Under the pieces are notes generated by a model that worked only from the letters and a program-made list of their open reading frames with translations, did no database searches and was not told the origin of the DNA. A stretch of DNA of 7,947 nt from Marinilabiliales bacterium (GTDB taxonomy: Bacteria; Bacteroidota; Bacteroidia; Bacteroidales; BM523). This document shows, piece by piece, positions 1-7,537 of the stretch. A program made the position numbers and the translations under genes. The stretch lies in contig PKSZ01000349.1 in assembly GCA_002869425.1 (NCBI GenBank), positions 1 through 7,947 of the forward strand. Reading direction: 5' to 3'. The stretch's first letter is position 1. Each line of letters opens with the position of its first letter.

Positions 1-224
<224 letters not shown>

Positions 225-227
225 AAG

Positions 228-2156
228 GTGATGGCAGAAAAAAATATTAAATTTTACATCATCAATGCAACAAAAATTGCAGAAGAAATAGGACTTGGAG
301 GAAGAACCAATACAATTATGCAGTCTGCTTTCTTTAAGGTTGCCAATGTAATTCCTTATGATTTATCAGTAAAAGAAATGAAAGCTGCAATTGTTAAATC
401 ATATGGTGCTAAAGGAGAAAATATCGTAAACATGAATTACGCAGCTGTAGATCGTGGTGGTGATGTTGAAAAAATAGAGATACCTTCAGAATGGTCAGCT
501 ATTGAAGTTAAGCCTGTTGAGAACACAAAAGAAAGACCTGATTTTGTTAAGAATATAATGGAGCCAATCAACGCACTTAAAGGTGATGATCTTCCTGTTA
601 GTGCATTTGTTGATCGTGCTGATGGTACTTTCCCAGCGGGTACAACTGAGTTCGAGAAAAGAGGTGTCGCAATTAATGTACCGGAATGGATTGCTGATAA
701 CTGTATCCAGTGTAACCAGTGTTCTTATGTTTGTCCTCATGCTGCAATTCGTCCATTCTTGTTATCAGAAGAAGAGGCTGCTGCTGCACCTGATGGAACT
801 GCATTGCTCAAAGGTATTGGAGGTACAAAAGAATATAAGTTCAGAATGCAGGTTAGTGTATTAGACTGTACCGGTTGTGGAAACTGTGTTGATGTATGTC
901 CTTCAAAAACAAAAGCTTTGGAGATGAAACCACTAGGTACTCAGGAAGCCGAAGTAGAACGTTGGGAGTATATGAACTACAAAGTTGGTTATAAAGATAC
1001 TATTCTAGAGAAGTCAAAAACTGTAAAAAACAGCCAGTTTGCTCAACCTTTATTTGAGTTCTCAGGAGCTTGTGCTGGTTGTGGTGAAACTCCTTATATT
1101 AAGGCTATTACACAGCTTTTTGGTGAAAGAATGCTGATTGCTAATGCAACAGGTTGTTCTTCAATCTATGGAGGTTCAGCACCGGCAACACCGTATTGTA
1201 AAAACTACAATTCAGGAAAAGGTCCAGCATGGGCAAATTCATTATTTGAAGATAATGCTGAATATGGTTTTGGAATGGCGTTGGCCGTGAATAAAATGCG
1301 TGACAGAATTCAGGATAGAATGGAGAAAGCTGAAAATTCTTCTCTTTCTACTGAAACAAAGACTGCATTTAAGGAGTGGATTCAGTATAGAGAAGATGCT
1401 GAAAAAACAGATGAAGTTTCAGGAAAAGTTATTGCTAACCTGAAAAAGGAATCAGATCCGATAGCAAAAGAGCTTCTTGCTCTTGAGCAGTATTTTTCAA
1501 AGAAATCAGTTTGGATCTTTGGTGGAGACGGCTGGGCATATGATATCGGTTACGGAGGTCTTGACCACGTTCTTGCCAGTGGCGAAGATGTAAATGTATT
1601 GGTAATGGATACCGAGGTATATTCCAATACCGGAGGTCAGGCTTCTAAAGCTACTCCAGTTGAGTCTGTAGCAAAATTTGCAGCTGCAGGTATGAGAACA
1701 AGAAAGAAAGACCTGGGAGCAATGGCAATGACTTACGGTTATGTTTATGTTGCACAGGTAGCAATGGGAGCCAGTCAGGCACAGTATTTTAAAGCAATCA
1801 AGGAGGCCGAGGCTTATCCAGGTCCTTCATTGATTATAGCATATGCTCCATGTATTGCGCATGGAATTAAGTCCGGAATGGGTAAAACACAAGCAGAAGA
1901 AAAGCTTGCTGTTGAAGCTGGATACTGGCATAATTATCGCTACAATCCTTTATTGGAAGCGGAAGGAAAGAATCCATTTATTCTTGATTCAAAAGAACCG
2001 GATTGGAATATGTTCCAGGATTTCCTTAAAGGTGAAGTGCGTTATTCTTCGTTGATTAAATCATTCCCTGAGGCAGCAAAAGAGTTGTTTGTTGTAGCAG
2101 AGAAGGATGCGAAGTGGCGTTATAACTTCTATAAAAAATTGTCAGAAGACAAGTAG
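228..2156 (+). CDS. nifJ: Pyruvate:ferredoxin (flavodoxin) oxidoreductase, C-terminal 642 residues
   Basis: This part carries the end of the gamma-type domain (EEIGLGGRTNTIMQSAFFKVA, residues 19-39). A two-[4Fe-4S] ferredoxin domain follows, with CxxCxxCxxxCP motifs at Cys159/162/165/169 and Cys214/217/220/224. The TPP-binding catalytic domain has the proximal-cluster cysteines Cys282, Cys285, Cys310 and Cys542, plus GGDGWAYDIG (432-441) and DTEVYSNTGG (461-470), which bind TPP and Mg2+. All expected ligands are present. The enzyme oxidatively decarboxylates pyruvate to acetyl-CoA in the cytoplasm, passing electrons to ferredoxin or flavodoxin, and can run in reverse. The start is not a natural one: GTG 228 or ATG 231 lies just behind the in-frame TAA at 222-224, and there is no well-spaced ribosome-binding site. 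Translation of this piece alone would need reinitiation, and it would lack the pyruvate-binding N-terminal domains. A terminator follows 20 bases after the stop codon, so nifJ ends its transcription unit. Confidence 0.93.
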   Translation: MMAEKNIKFYIINATKIAEEIGLGGRTNTIMQSAFFKVANVIPYDLSVKEMKAAIVKSYGAKGENIVNMNYAAVDRGGDVEKIEIPSEWSAIEVKPVENTKERPDFVKNIMEPINALKGDDLPVSAFVDRADGTFPAGTTEFEKRGVAINVPEWIADNCIQCNQCSYVCPHAAIRPFLLSEEEAAAAPDGTALLKGIGGTKEYKFRMQVSVLDCTGCGNCVDVCPSKTKALEMKPLGTQEAEVERWEYMNYKVGYKDTILEKSKTVKNSQFAQPLFEFSGACAGCGETPYIKAITQLFGERMLIANATGCSSIYGGSAPATPYCKNYNSGKGPAWANSLFEDNAEYGFGMALAVNKMRDRIQDRMEKAENSSLSTETKTAFKEWIQYREDAEKTDEVSGKVIANLKKESDPIAKELLALEQYFSKKSVWIFGGDGWAYDIGYGGLDHVLASGEDVNVLVMDTEVYSNTGGQASKATPVESVAKFAAAGMRTRKKDLGAMAMTYGYVYVAQVAMGASQAQYFKAIKEAEAYPGPSLIIAYAPCIAHGIKSGMGKTQAEEKLAVEAGYWHNYRYNPLLEAEGKNPFILDSKEPDWNMFQDFLKGEVRYSSLIKSFPEAAKELFVVAEKDAKWRYNFYKKLSEDK

Positions 2157-2176
2157 ATTGTTTTTATTATTATGAT

Positions 2177-2205
2177 GAGGCTGGTTTTTGCCAGCCTCTT
2201 TTTTT
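2177..2205 (+). terminator. Rho-independent terminator of nifJ
   Basis: An 8-bp perfect G/C-rich stem, GAGGCTGG (2177-2184) with CCAGCCTC (2191-2198), closes a 6-base loop and is followed by seven T residues (2199-2205). It sits 20 bases after the nifJ stop codon. Confidence 0.93.
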
Positions 2206-2213
2206 GTGTTTTT

Positions 2214-2729
2214 ATGAGAAATATATTAATCGCTTCAGATGACTATTTTGCAGATTTGCAGTTTGAAATCGAATCAATGGAACAAACAGACAAATCTTAT
2301 ATAATAACAGTTGCAGGTTTGTTTAACAAGCAAAAAGTAGGCTTTGAAATTGAATTAAATAAAGCCATTCCACCCGGAATTGTAGATAATAATATTGATC
2401 CATCCAAAATGAAAGCAAATATGGCTTTCATAAGAAGTACAGGAAAAGAAAGCAACTTATTCTTATCTACACTTGCAGAGCTGTATAAGCAAGACGTGAA
2501 AGCGATAAAGATGAAAAAAGAGAGTGCTTTTTATGCATTTGCATTATCTGCAGATAAGTTCCAGCCAGAAACGGAATCTCTGAAAATTCAATTGAGTTAT
2601 GATCCTTCAAATTCCGAAAAACTCCAGACAGAATTTTATATAACCACAAATCTCAAAGATGGATTTATTCAGTTTGAGGAAAAGCATCAAATTTACAGAA
2701 GTAATTTGATTCAGATTTTATCGACTTGA
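2214..2729 (+). CDS. Hypothetical protein of unknown function, 171 residues
   Basis: I do not recognise this family. From ATG 2214 the product is a 171-residue acidic-to-neutral, soluble-looking protein (MRNILIASDDYFADLQFEIE...) with no cysteines, no transmembrane segment and no motif I can name. Alternating hydrophobic and polar stretches (SYIITVAGLFN, KVGFEIELNKA, LQTEFYITTN) suggest a beta-rich fold, with a likely helix around NLFLSTLAELYKQ. The frame is also open upstream to ATG 2172, giving 185 residues and a start MMRLVFASLFFCVFM that resembles a signal peptide. That segment is simply the translation of the nifJ terminator stem and its T-run, so I prefer 2214. This leaves only eight bases between terminator and start codon, so expression would depend on read-through from nifJ or on a promoter inside the terminator region. 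Codon use resembles the neighbours. It stands between metabolic genes without an evident link to them. Confidence 0.68.
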   Translation: MRNILIASDDYFADLQFEIESMEQTDKSYIITVAGLFNKQKVGFEIELNKAIPPGIVDNNIDPSKMKANMAFIRSTGKESNLFLSTLAELYKQDVKAIKMKKESAFYAFALSADKFQPETESLKIQLSYDPSNSEKLQTEFYITTNLKDGFIQFEEKHQIYRSNLIQILST

Positions 2730-2737
2730 TTGAATTT

Positions 2738-2778
2738 TGCTAACTTGTTAGGATGTTTCCAAATTACAAGAATTAGCA
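2738..2778 (+). other. Imperfect stem-loop after the hypothetical gene
   Basis: TGCTAACTTGT (2738-2748) pairs with ACAAG (2766-2770) and TTAGCA (2773-2778), giving 11 pairs with a 2-base AA bulge (2771-2772) and a 17-base loop. It lies 8 bases after the stop codon of the hypothetical gene. No T-run follows, so it is not a standard intrinsic terminator. It could stabilise the 3' end, act as a weak terminator, or be chance. The rest of the 2730-2957 spacer is A/T-rich leader of ppdK with no gene that I can support. Confidence 0.3.
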
Positions 2779-2915
2779 TCGTATTTGTATCTATCTTTCA
2801 TTTAGGAACTTATTATCCAGTTTTAAACTTATGCCAAACAAGTATAAATTATTGGTATTTTAGTTTTTGATTTTACTCAAATTAGCGGTATATTTAACTA
2901 GCGAAGGAAGTTTTA

Positions 2916-2926
2916 TTTGCGTAATT
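2916..2926 (+). repeat. Short sequence shared with the pckA leader (copy 1)
   Basis: TTTGCGTAATT lies 31 bases before the ppdK start codon and recurs exactly at 5739-5749 before pckA. A second shared word, TATTATTTAA, follows here at 2931-2940 and in the pckA leader at 5808-5817. The role is unknown, and chance in A/T-rich DNA is possible. Confidence 0.25.
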
Positions 2927-2957
2927 AATTTATTATTTAACTATAAAAGCTATCAAA

Positions 2958-5690
2958 ATGACAAACGTTAAAAGAGTCTACACTTTTGGAAACAAAAAGG
3001 CAGAAGGTAAAGCTGATATGAAAAATCTTCTGGGGGGAAAGGGAGCCAACCTTGCAGAAATGAACCTTATCGGAGTTCCGGTACCTCCGGGCTTTACTAT
3101 TACAACAGAAGTGTGTACAGAATATAATTCATTGGGACAAGAAAAGGCAATCGAGGTTCTCAAATCAGAAGTTGAAAATGGTGTACATCACATTGAAGAG
3201 ATAATGGGAGCAAAGTTTGGCGATAAAGAAAATCCGTGTTTGGTTTCTGTTCGTTCAGGTGCTCGTGTATCTATGCCAGGAATGATGGATACAGTTTTGA
3301 ATCTTGGATTGAATGAAGATGCTGTTGAAGGTTTGATTAGAAAAACAGGAAACGATCGTTTTGCATGGGATTCATACAGAAGATTTATTCAGATGTATGG
3401 TGATGTAGTTATGAACGTAAAAGCTGTAACTAAAGAAGATGTTGATCCATTTGAGGAAATTATTGAGCGTGTAAAAGAAGAAAGGGGAGTTGAAAATGAT
3501 ACTGAACTTTCTACTGAAGATTTAAAAAGCATTGCAATGCAGTTTAAGCAAGCAGTGAAAGATTCAACAGGAAAAGAATTTCCAACTGATCCATGGGAGC
3601 AGTTATGGGGAGCGATAATCGCTGTTTTTGATAGCTGGAATACTGAACGTGCGATTTATTACCGTAAAATGAATCAAATACCTGAGGAGTGGGGCACAGC
3701 TGTAAACGTACAGGCAATGGTTTATGGCAATATGGGCAACTCATCTGCAACAGGAGTTGCTTTTACAAGAGATGCAGCAACCGGAGAAAATGTTTTCAAT
3801 GGCGAATATTTAATTAATGCTCAAGGTGAAGATGTTGTTGCTGGTATTCGTACACCGCAACAGATTACTAAATATGGATCTCTTGAATGGGCTAAATTGG
3901 CTCAGGTTTCTGAAGAAGAAAGAGCATCCAAATTCCCATCTTTGGAAGAAAGTATGCCCGAACTTTATAAAGAACTGTTTAATGTTCAGAAAAACCTTGA
4001 AGAGCATTACAAAGATATGCAAGACCTTGAGTTTACTGTTCAGGAAGGTAAATTGTGGTTGCTTCAGACTCGTAACGGAAAGAGAACGGGTGCTGCAATG
4101 GTGAAAATAGCCGTAGATATGCTTCGTGAAGGTATAATTGATGAAAAAACTGCCGTTTTGCGCGTTGAGCCTCATAGATTGGATGAACTGCTTCACCCTG
4201 TTTTTGATCTTGATGAACTGAAGAAAGCAAACGTATTGGCTAAAGGTTTACCAGCTTCTCCAGGTGCCGCAACAGGACAAATTGTTTTTCATGCTGATGA
4301 TGCTGAAGATTGGACAAATGATGGTAAGCAGGTAATCCTTGTAAGGGTAGAAACTTCTCCGGAAGACCTGAAGGGTATGGATGTTGCAAAAGGTATATTG
4401 ACTGCAAGGGGCGGAATGACCTCACACGCTGCTGTTGTTGCTCGTGGTATGGGTAAATGTTGCGTTTCTGGTGCAGGAGGAATAAAAATAGATTATAAAG
4501 CCAAAACAATGTCAGTGGAAGGTCACGTATATAAAGAAGGTGACTGGATTTCATTGAATGGTTCAACGGGTCAGGTGCTGGATGGAAAAATTCCAACAAT
4601 TCTTCCTGAATTAAGTGGAGATTTTGGTGAGCTAATGGAAATTGCTGATAAGCATTCAAGAATGCATGTAAGAACAAACGCAGATACACCAAAAGATTCA
4701 AGGGTAGCAAGAGACTTTGGAGCAAAAGGTATTGGTCTTTGTCGTACAGAGCATATGTTTTTTGAGGGAGACAGGATTATTGCTGTACGTGAGATGATTC
4801 TTGCTACAGATGAGGCTGGTAGAAGAAAAGCATTGGATAAGTTGTTGCCAATTCAGCGTGAAGACTTTGAAGGTATATTTGAAGCAATGCATGATCTTCC
4901 TGTAACTGTTCGTCTGCTTGATCCACCGCTTCATGAATTTGTTCCTCACGAGGAAGAAAATCAGAAGGAAATGGCTGATCAGATGGGAATTTCTGTAGAT
5001 GATGTTAAAAAACTTGTTGATGATCTTCATGAGTTTAATCCAATGTTAGGCCATCGTGGATGCCGCTTGGGAAATACATATCCTGAAATTACTGAAATGC
5101 AGGCAAGAGCAATTATTGAAGCTGCATTGAATCTTAAGGCAAAAGGTATTAAAGCTATACCGGAAATTATGATTCCATTGATTGGAACAGCTAAAGAGTT
5201 TAAACTTCAGGAAGAAATTGTACGTGCAACAGCGAAAAAGGTATTCGAAGAAAGAAATGATACAATTGAATATCTGGTTGGAACAATGATTGAAATTCCT
5301 AGAGCTGCTTTAACTGCAGATCAGGTTGCTGAACATGCTGAGTTCTTCTCATTTGGTACCAATGACCTTACTCAAATGGGATTTGGTTATTCAAGAGATG
5401 ATGCAGGTAAATTCTTACCTATTTATATTAATAAAGGTATATTAAAGAATGATCCTTTTGAGGTTCTTGATCAGGAAGGTATTGGTCAATTGGTTGAAAT
5501 AGGAACATCAAGAGGTCGCTCAACAAGACCAGATCTGAAAGTAGGAATTTGCGGAGAACATGGTGGTGAACCAAGTTCAGTAGAATTCTGCAATGGAGTA
5601 GGTATGAATTATGTTAGCTGTTCTCCATATAGGGTGCCAATTGCAAGACTTGCAGCTGCACAGGCAAACATAAAAGAGAATATGGCATAA
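2958..5690 (+). CDS. ppdK: Pyruvate, phosphate dikinase
   Basis: The 910-residue cytoplasmic enzyme interconverts pyruvate + ATP + phosphate and PEP + AMP + pyrophosphate. The ATP-grasp nucleotide domain shows GGKGANLAEM (26-35) and SVRSGARVSMPGMMDT (97-112). The swivelling phosphohistidine domain has GGMTSHAAVVARG with catalytic His490 and, two residues before it, Thr488, the position phosphorylated by PPDK regulatory proteins in plants and some bacteria. The C-terminal PEP/pyruvate barrel has GLCRTEH (593-599, Arg596), MIEIPR with Glu779, the GTNDLTQM motif with Asp803, and CGEHGG with Cys865, matching the metal-binding and acid/base residues of the clostridial enzyme with constant spacing. 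It is slightly longer than the classic ~874-residue form. ATG 2958 is chosen because the family N-terminus begins there and no in-frame upstream start fits; the leader is A-rich without a clear ribosome-binding site. It is flanked by its own leader and terminator, so it is probably monocistronic. PPDK, with pyrophosphate removal, can favour either direction: PEP synthesis or pyrophosphate-saving glycolysis. Confidence 0.97.
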   Translation: MTNVKRVYTFGNKKAEGKADMKNLLGGKGANLAEMNLIGVPVPPGFTITTEVCTEYNSLGQEKAIEVLKSEVENGVHHIEEIMGAKFGDKENPCLVSVRSGARVSMPGMMDTVLNLGLNEDAVEGLIRKTGNDRFAWDSYRRFIQMYGDVVMNVKAVTKEDVDPFEEIIERVKEERGVENDTELSTEDLKSIAMQFKQAVKDSTGKEFPTDPWEQLWGAIIAVFDSWNTERAIYYRKMNQIPEEWGTAVNVQAMVYGNMGNSSATGVAFTRDAATGENVFNGEYLINAQGEDVVAGIRTPQQITKYGSLEWAKLAQVSEEERASKFPSLEESMPELYKELFNVQKNLEEHYKDMQDLEFTVQEGKLWLLQTRNGKRTGAAMVKIAVDMLREGIIDEKTAVLRVEPHRLDELLHPVFDLDELKKANVLAKGLPASPGAATGQIVFHADDAEDWTNDGKQVILVRVETSPEDLKGMDVAKGILTARGGMTSHAAVVARGMGKCCVSGAGGIKIDYKAKTMSVEGHVYKEGDWISLNGSTGQVLDGKIPTILPELSGDFGELMEIADKHSRMHVRTNADTPKDSRVARDFGAKGIGLCRTEHMFFEGDRIIAVREMILATDEAGRRKALDKLLPIQREDFEGIFEAMHDLPVTVRLLDPPLHEFVPHEEENQKEMADQMGISVDDVKKLVDDLHEFNPMLGHRGCRLGNTYPEITEMQARAIIEAALNLKAKGIKAIPEIMIPLIGTAKEFKLQEEIVRATAKKVFEERNDTIEYLVGTMIEIPRAALTADQVAEHAEFFSFGTNDLTQMGFGYSRDDAGKFLPIYINKGILKNDPFEVLDQEGIGQLVEIGTSRGRSTRPDLKVGICGEHGGEPSSVEFCNGVGMNYVSCSPYRVPIARLAAAQANIKENMA

Positions 5691-5710
5691 TATGCTTTAT
5701 GAAATATTGA

Positions 5711-5741
5711 ATAGCCACCCCTTGGGTGGCTATTTTTTTTT
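5711..5741 (+). terminator. Rho-independent terminator of ppdK
   Basis: A 10-bp perfect stem, ATAGCCACCC (5711-5720) with GGGTGGCTAT (5724-5733), has a 3-base loop and runs into a T tract up to 5741. It lies 20 bases after the ppdK stop codon and separates ppdK from pckA transcription. Confidence 0.95.
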
Positions 5742-5749
5742 GCGTAATT
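5739..5749 (+). repeat. Short sequence shared with the ppdK leader (copy 2)
   Basis: TTTGCGTAATT is an exact copy of 2916-2926. Its first three bases are the end of the ppdK terminator T tract, which weakens the case for a regulatory site. The distance to the start codon differs (79 bases here against 31 before ppdK). Confidence 0.2.
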
Positions 5750-5828
5750 TCATTGCTTGAAAATTTAATAAATTTTAATTGGTTATTTCATTAACTGAAT
5801 ACCAGAATATTATTTAAAAGCAATTACC

Positions 5829-7457
5829 ATGGGTTATTTGAAAAAAGAAGATCTAGCACAGTACGGAATTACAGATGTTGTAGAAATTGTACACAACCCC
5901 GATTATGATTATTTGTATAATGAAGAGTTAAGCTCTAACCTTGAAGGATATGAAAAAGGACAGCTTTCTGAATTGGGTGCTGTCAATGTAATGACAGGTG
6001 TTTTTACAGGACGTTCTCCAAAGGATAAATATGTGGTTCTGGATGATGTATCTAAAAATACAGTTTGGTGGGCAGAACAGGCTAAGTCATCTGATAATAA
6101 GCCAATTGATCAGGATACATGGAGCCATTTATATAAATTGGGATCAAAGCAGCTTTCATGCAAAAAACTTTATGTTGTTGATGCGTTTTGTGGCGCAAAT
6201 GAAGATTCAAGGTTGAATGTTCGTTTCATTATGGAAGTAGCATGGCAGGCTCATTTTGTTAAAAATATGTTCATTAGGCCAAATGAAGAAGAGTTGAAGA
6301 ATTTTAAGCCTGACTTTGTTATGCTGAACGCAGCAAAGACCAACAATCCAGATTGGAAAAGCATGAAAAGAGTGGATGGGGTACCATTCAATTCTGAAAA
6401 CTTTGTAGCTTTCAATCTAAAGGAAGGAATTTCAGTTGTTGGTGGTTCATGGTATGGTGGCGAAATGAAAAAAGGAATTTTTTCAATGATGAATTATTAT
6501 CTTCCCCTTAAAGGAATTGCCGCAATGCATTGTAGCGCTAATAAAGGGAAAGACGAAGATGTTGCTATTTTCTTTGGATTATCTGGCACAGGTAAAACAA
6601 CGCTTTCTACAGATCCAAAAAGAGAGTTGATTGGAGATGATGAGCATGGTTGGGACGACGATGGTATTTTTAATTTTGAGGGTGGATGTTATGCCAAAAC
6701 CATAAACCTGGATCCGGAAAGTGAGCCAGATATTTATAAAGCTATTCGTAAAGATGCACTTCTTGAAAATGTAAGCTTGGATGAAAATGGAAAGATAGAT
6801 TTTAGTGATGGTTCCGTAACTCAAAATACAAGGGTTTCATATCCTATATATCATATTGATAATATAGTTAAGCCTGTTTCAAAAGCGGGTCATGCCAGCA
6901 AAGTCATTTTCCTAACTGCTGATGCTTTTGGAGTAATGCCTCCAGTTGCTAAGTTAACTTCAGACCAGACAAAATATCATTTTCTTTCAGGATTTACGGC
7001 TAAATTAGCAGGTACAGAGGTTGGTGTAACGACTCCTCAACCTACTTTTTCTGCTTGTTTTGGAGCTGCATTTTTAACTTTGCATCCTACAAAATATGGT
7101 CAGGAACTGGTAAGGAAAATGGAGACAGTAGGTGCAAAAGCTTATTTAGTAAATACAGGTTGGAATGGAACTGGTAAACGAATATCAATTAAAGCAACAC
7201 GAAGAATTATTGATGCTATTTTAGATGGTTCGATAGATGAAGCTCCAACCAAACATATTCCTGTATTTAATCTTGAAGTTCCAACAATACTTGAAGGTGT
7301 GGATACAAATATTTTGGACCCAAGAGATACCTACTCTGATCCTAAGGAGTGGGAAGTTAAGGCGAAAGATTTGGCTTCAAAATTTATTGAAAACTTTGAA
7401 CAGTATACTGACAATGAAGAAGGGAAAGCATTGGTTGCTGCTGGTCCTGTATTGTAA
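5829..7457 (+). CDS. pckA: Phosphoenolpyruvate carboxykinase (ATP)
   Basis: The 542-residue cytoplasmic enzyme interconverts oxaloacetate + ATP and PEP + CO2 + ADP. It matches the usual ~530-540 residue length of the ATP-dependent family and not the longer GTP form. Visible motifs are GRSPKDKY with Arg62 (oxaloacetate binding), [18 protein letters not shown] and [10 protein letters not shown] (metal and substrate ligands), the kinase-1a loop GLSGTGKT (250-257, Lys256/Thr257), the kinase-2 motif GDDEHGW (269-275, Asp271), [13 protein letters not shown] with the catalytic arginine, and [13 protein letters not shown] near the adenine site. The protein ends ALVAAGPVL, as expected for the family. 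ATG 5829 fits the family N-terminus; no clear Shine-Dalgarno sequence precedes it. A terminator before and a hairpin after make it monocistronic. In succinate- or propionate-forming Bacteroidota it typically fixes CO2 onto PEP to give oxaloacetate with ATP gain, while in respiring cells it is gluconeogenic. The sequence does not say which applies here. Confidence 0.97.
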   Translation: MGYLKKEDLAQYGITDVVEIVHNPDYDYLYNEELSSNLEGYEKGQLSELGAVNVMTGVFTGRSPKDKYVVLDDVSKNTVWWAEQAKSSDNKPIDQDTWSHLYKLGSKQLSCKKLYVVDAFCGANEDSRLNVRFIMEVAWQAHFVKNMFIRPNEEELKNFKPDFVMLNAAKTNNPDWKSMKRVDGVPFNSENFVAFNLKEGISVVGGSWYGGEMKKGIFSMMNYYLPLKGIAAMHCSANKGKDEDVAIFFGLSGTGKTTLSTDPKRELIGDDEHGWDDDGIFNFEGGCYAKTINLDPESEPDIYKAIRKDALLENVSLDENGKIDFSDGSVTQNTRVSYPIYHIDNIVKPVSKAGHASKVIFLTADAFGVMPPVAKLTSDQTKYHFLSGFTAKLAGTEVGVTTPQPTFSACFGAAFLTLHPTKYGQELVRKMETVGAKAYLVNTGWNGTGKRISIKATRRIIDAILDGSIDEAPTKHIPVFNLEVPTILEGVDTNILDPRDTYSDPKEWEVKAKDLASKFIENFEQYTDNEEGKALVAAGPVL

Positions 7458-7481
7458 TTATTGTTCTGGAATTATAACAAT

Positions 7482-7519
7482 AATAAGAAAGGCTGAACGT
7501 AAATTCAGCCTTTCTTATT
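7482..7519. terminator. Bidirectional terminator between convergent pckA and T9SS-protein gene
   Basis: A 16-bp perfect inverted repeat, AATAAGAAAGGCTGAA (7482-7497) with TTCAGCCTTTCTTATT (7504-7519), has a 6-base loop. Its G/C-containing core is flanked on each strand by T-rich sequence (TTATTTTC on plus, TTATTATTGTT on minus), so it can stop transcription from both sides. It lies 24 bases after the pckA stop codon and 18 bases beyond the stop codon of the minus-strand gene. Confidence 0.88.
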
Positions 7520-7537
7520 TTCATAGTATTTTATCAA

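Noticed and set aside
583..864. 93-residue plus-strand frame within nifJ
   Set aside because: It is out of frame with the ferredoxin domain of NifJ, whose two cysteine motifs prove the other frame.
2730..2957. Bacteroidota-type promoters (TTTG at -33, TAnnTTTG at -7) in the ppdK leader, and likewise in the pckA leader at 5742-5828
   Set aside because: I found partial -7-like words (TAGTTTTT at 2861, TAAATTTT at 5769) but no -33 partner at the expected spacing, so I make no promoter call.
3810..4196. 128-residue open frame on the minus strand inside ppdK, and overlapping frames nearby
   Set aside because: Same reasoning: the plus-strand frame is an unmistakable PPDK, and the antisense translations resemble no protein family I know.
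4240..4725. 161-residue open frame on the minus strand inside ppdK
   Set aside because: It lies wholly opposite the well-conserved phosphohistidine region of ppdK, has low-complexity Leu/His/Gln-rich composition and no leader or motif. It is a shadow of the coding strand.
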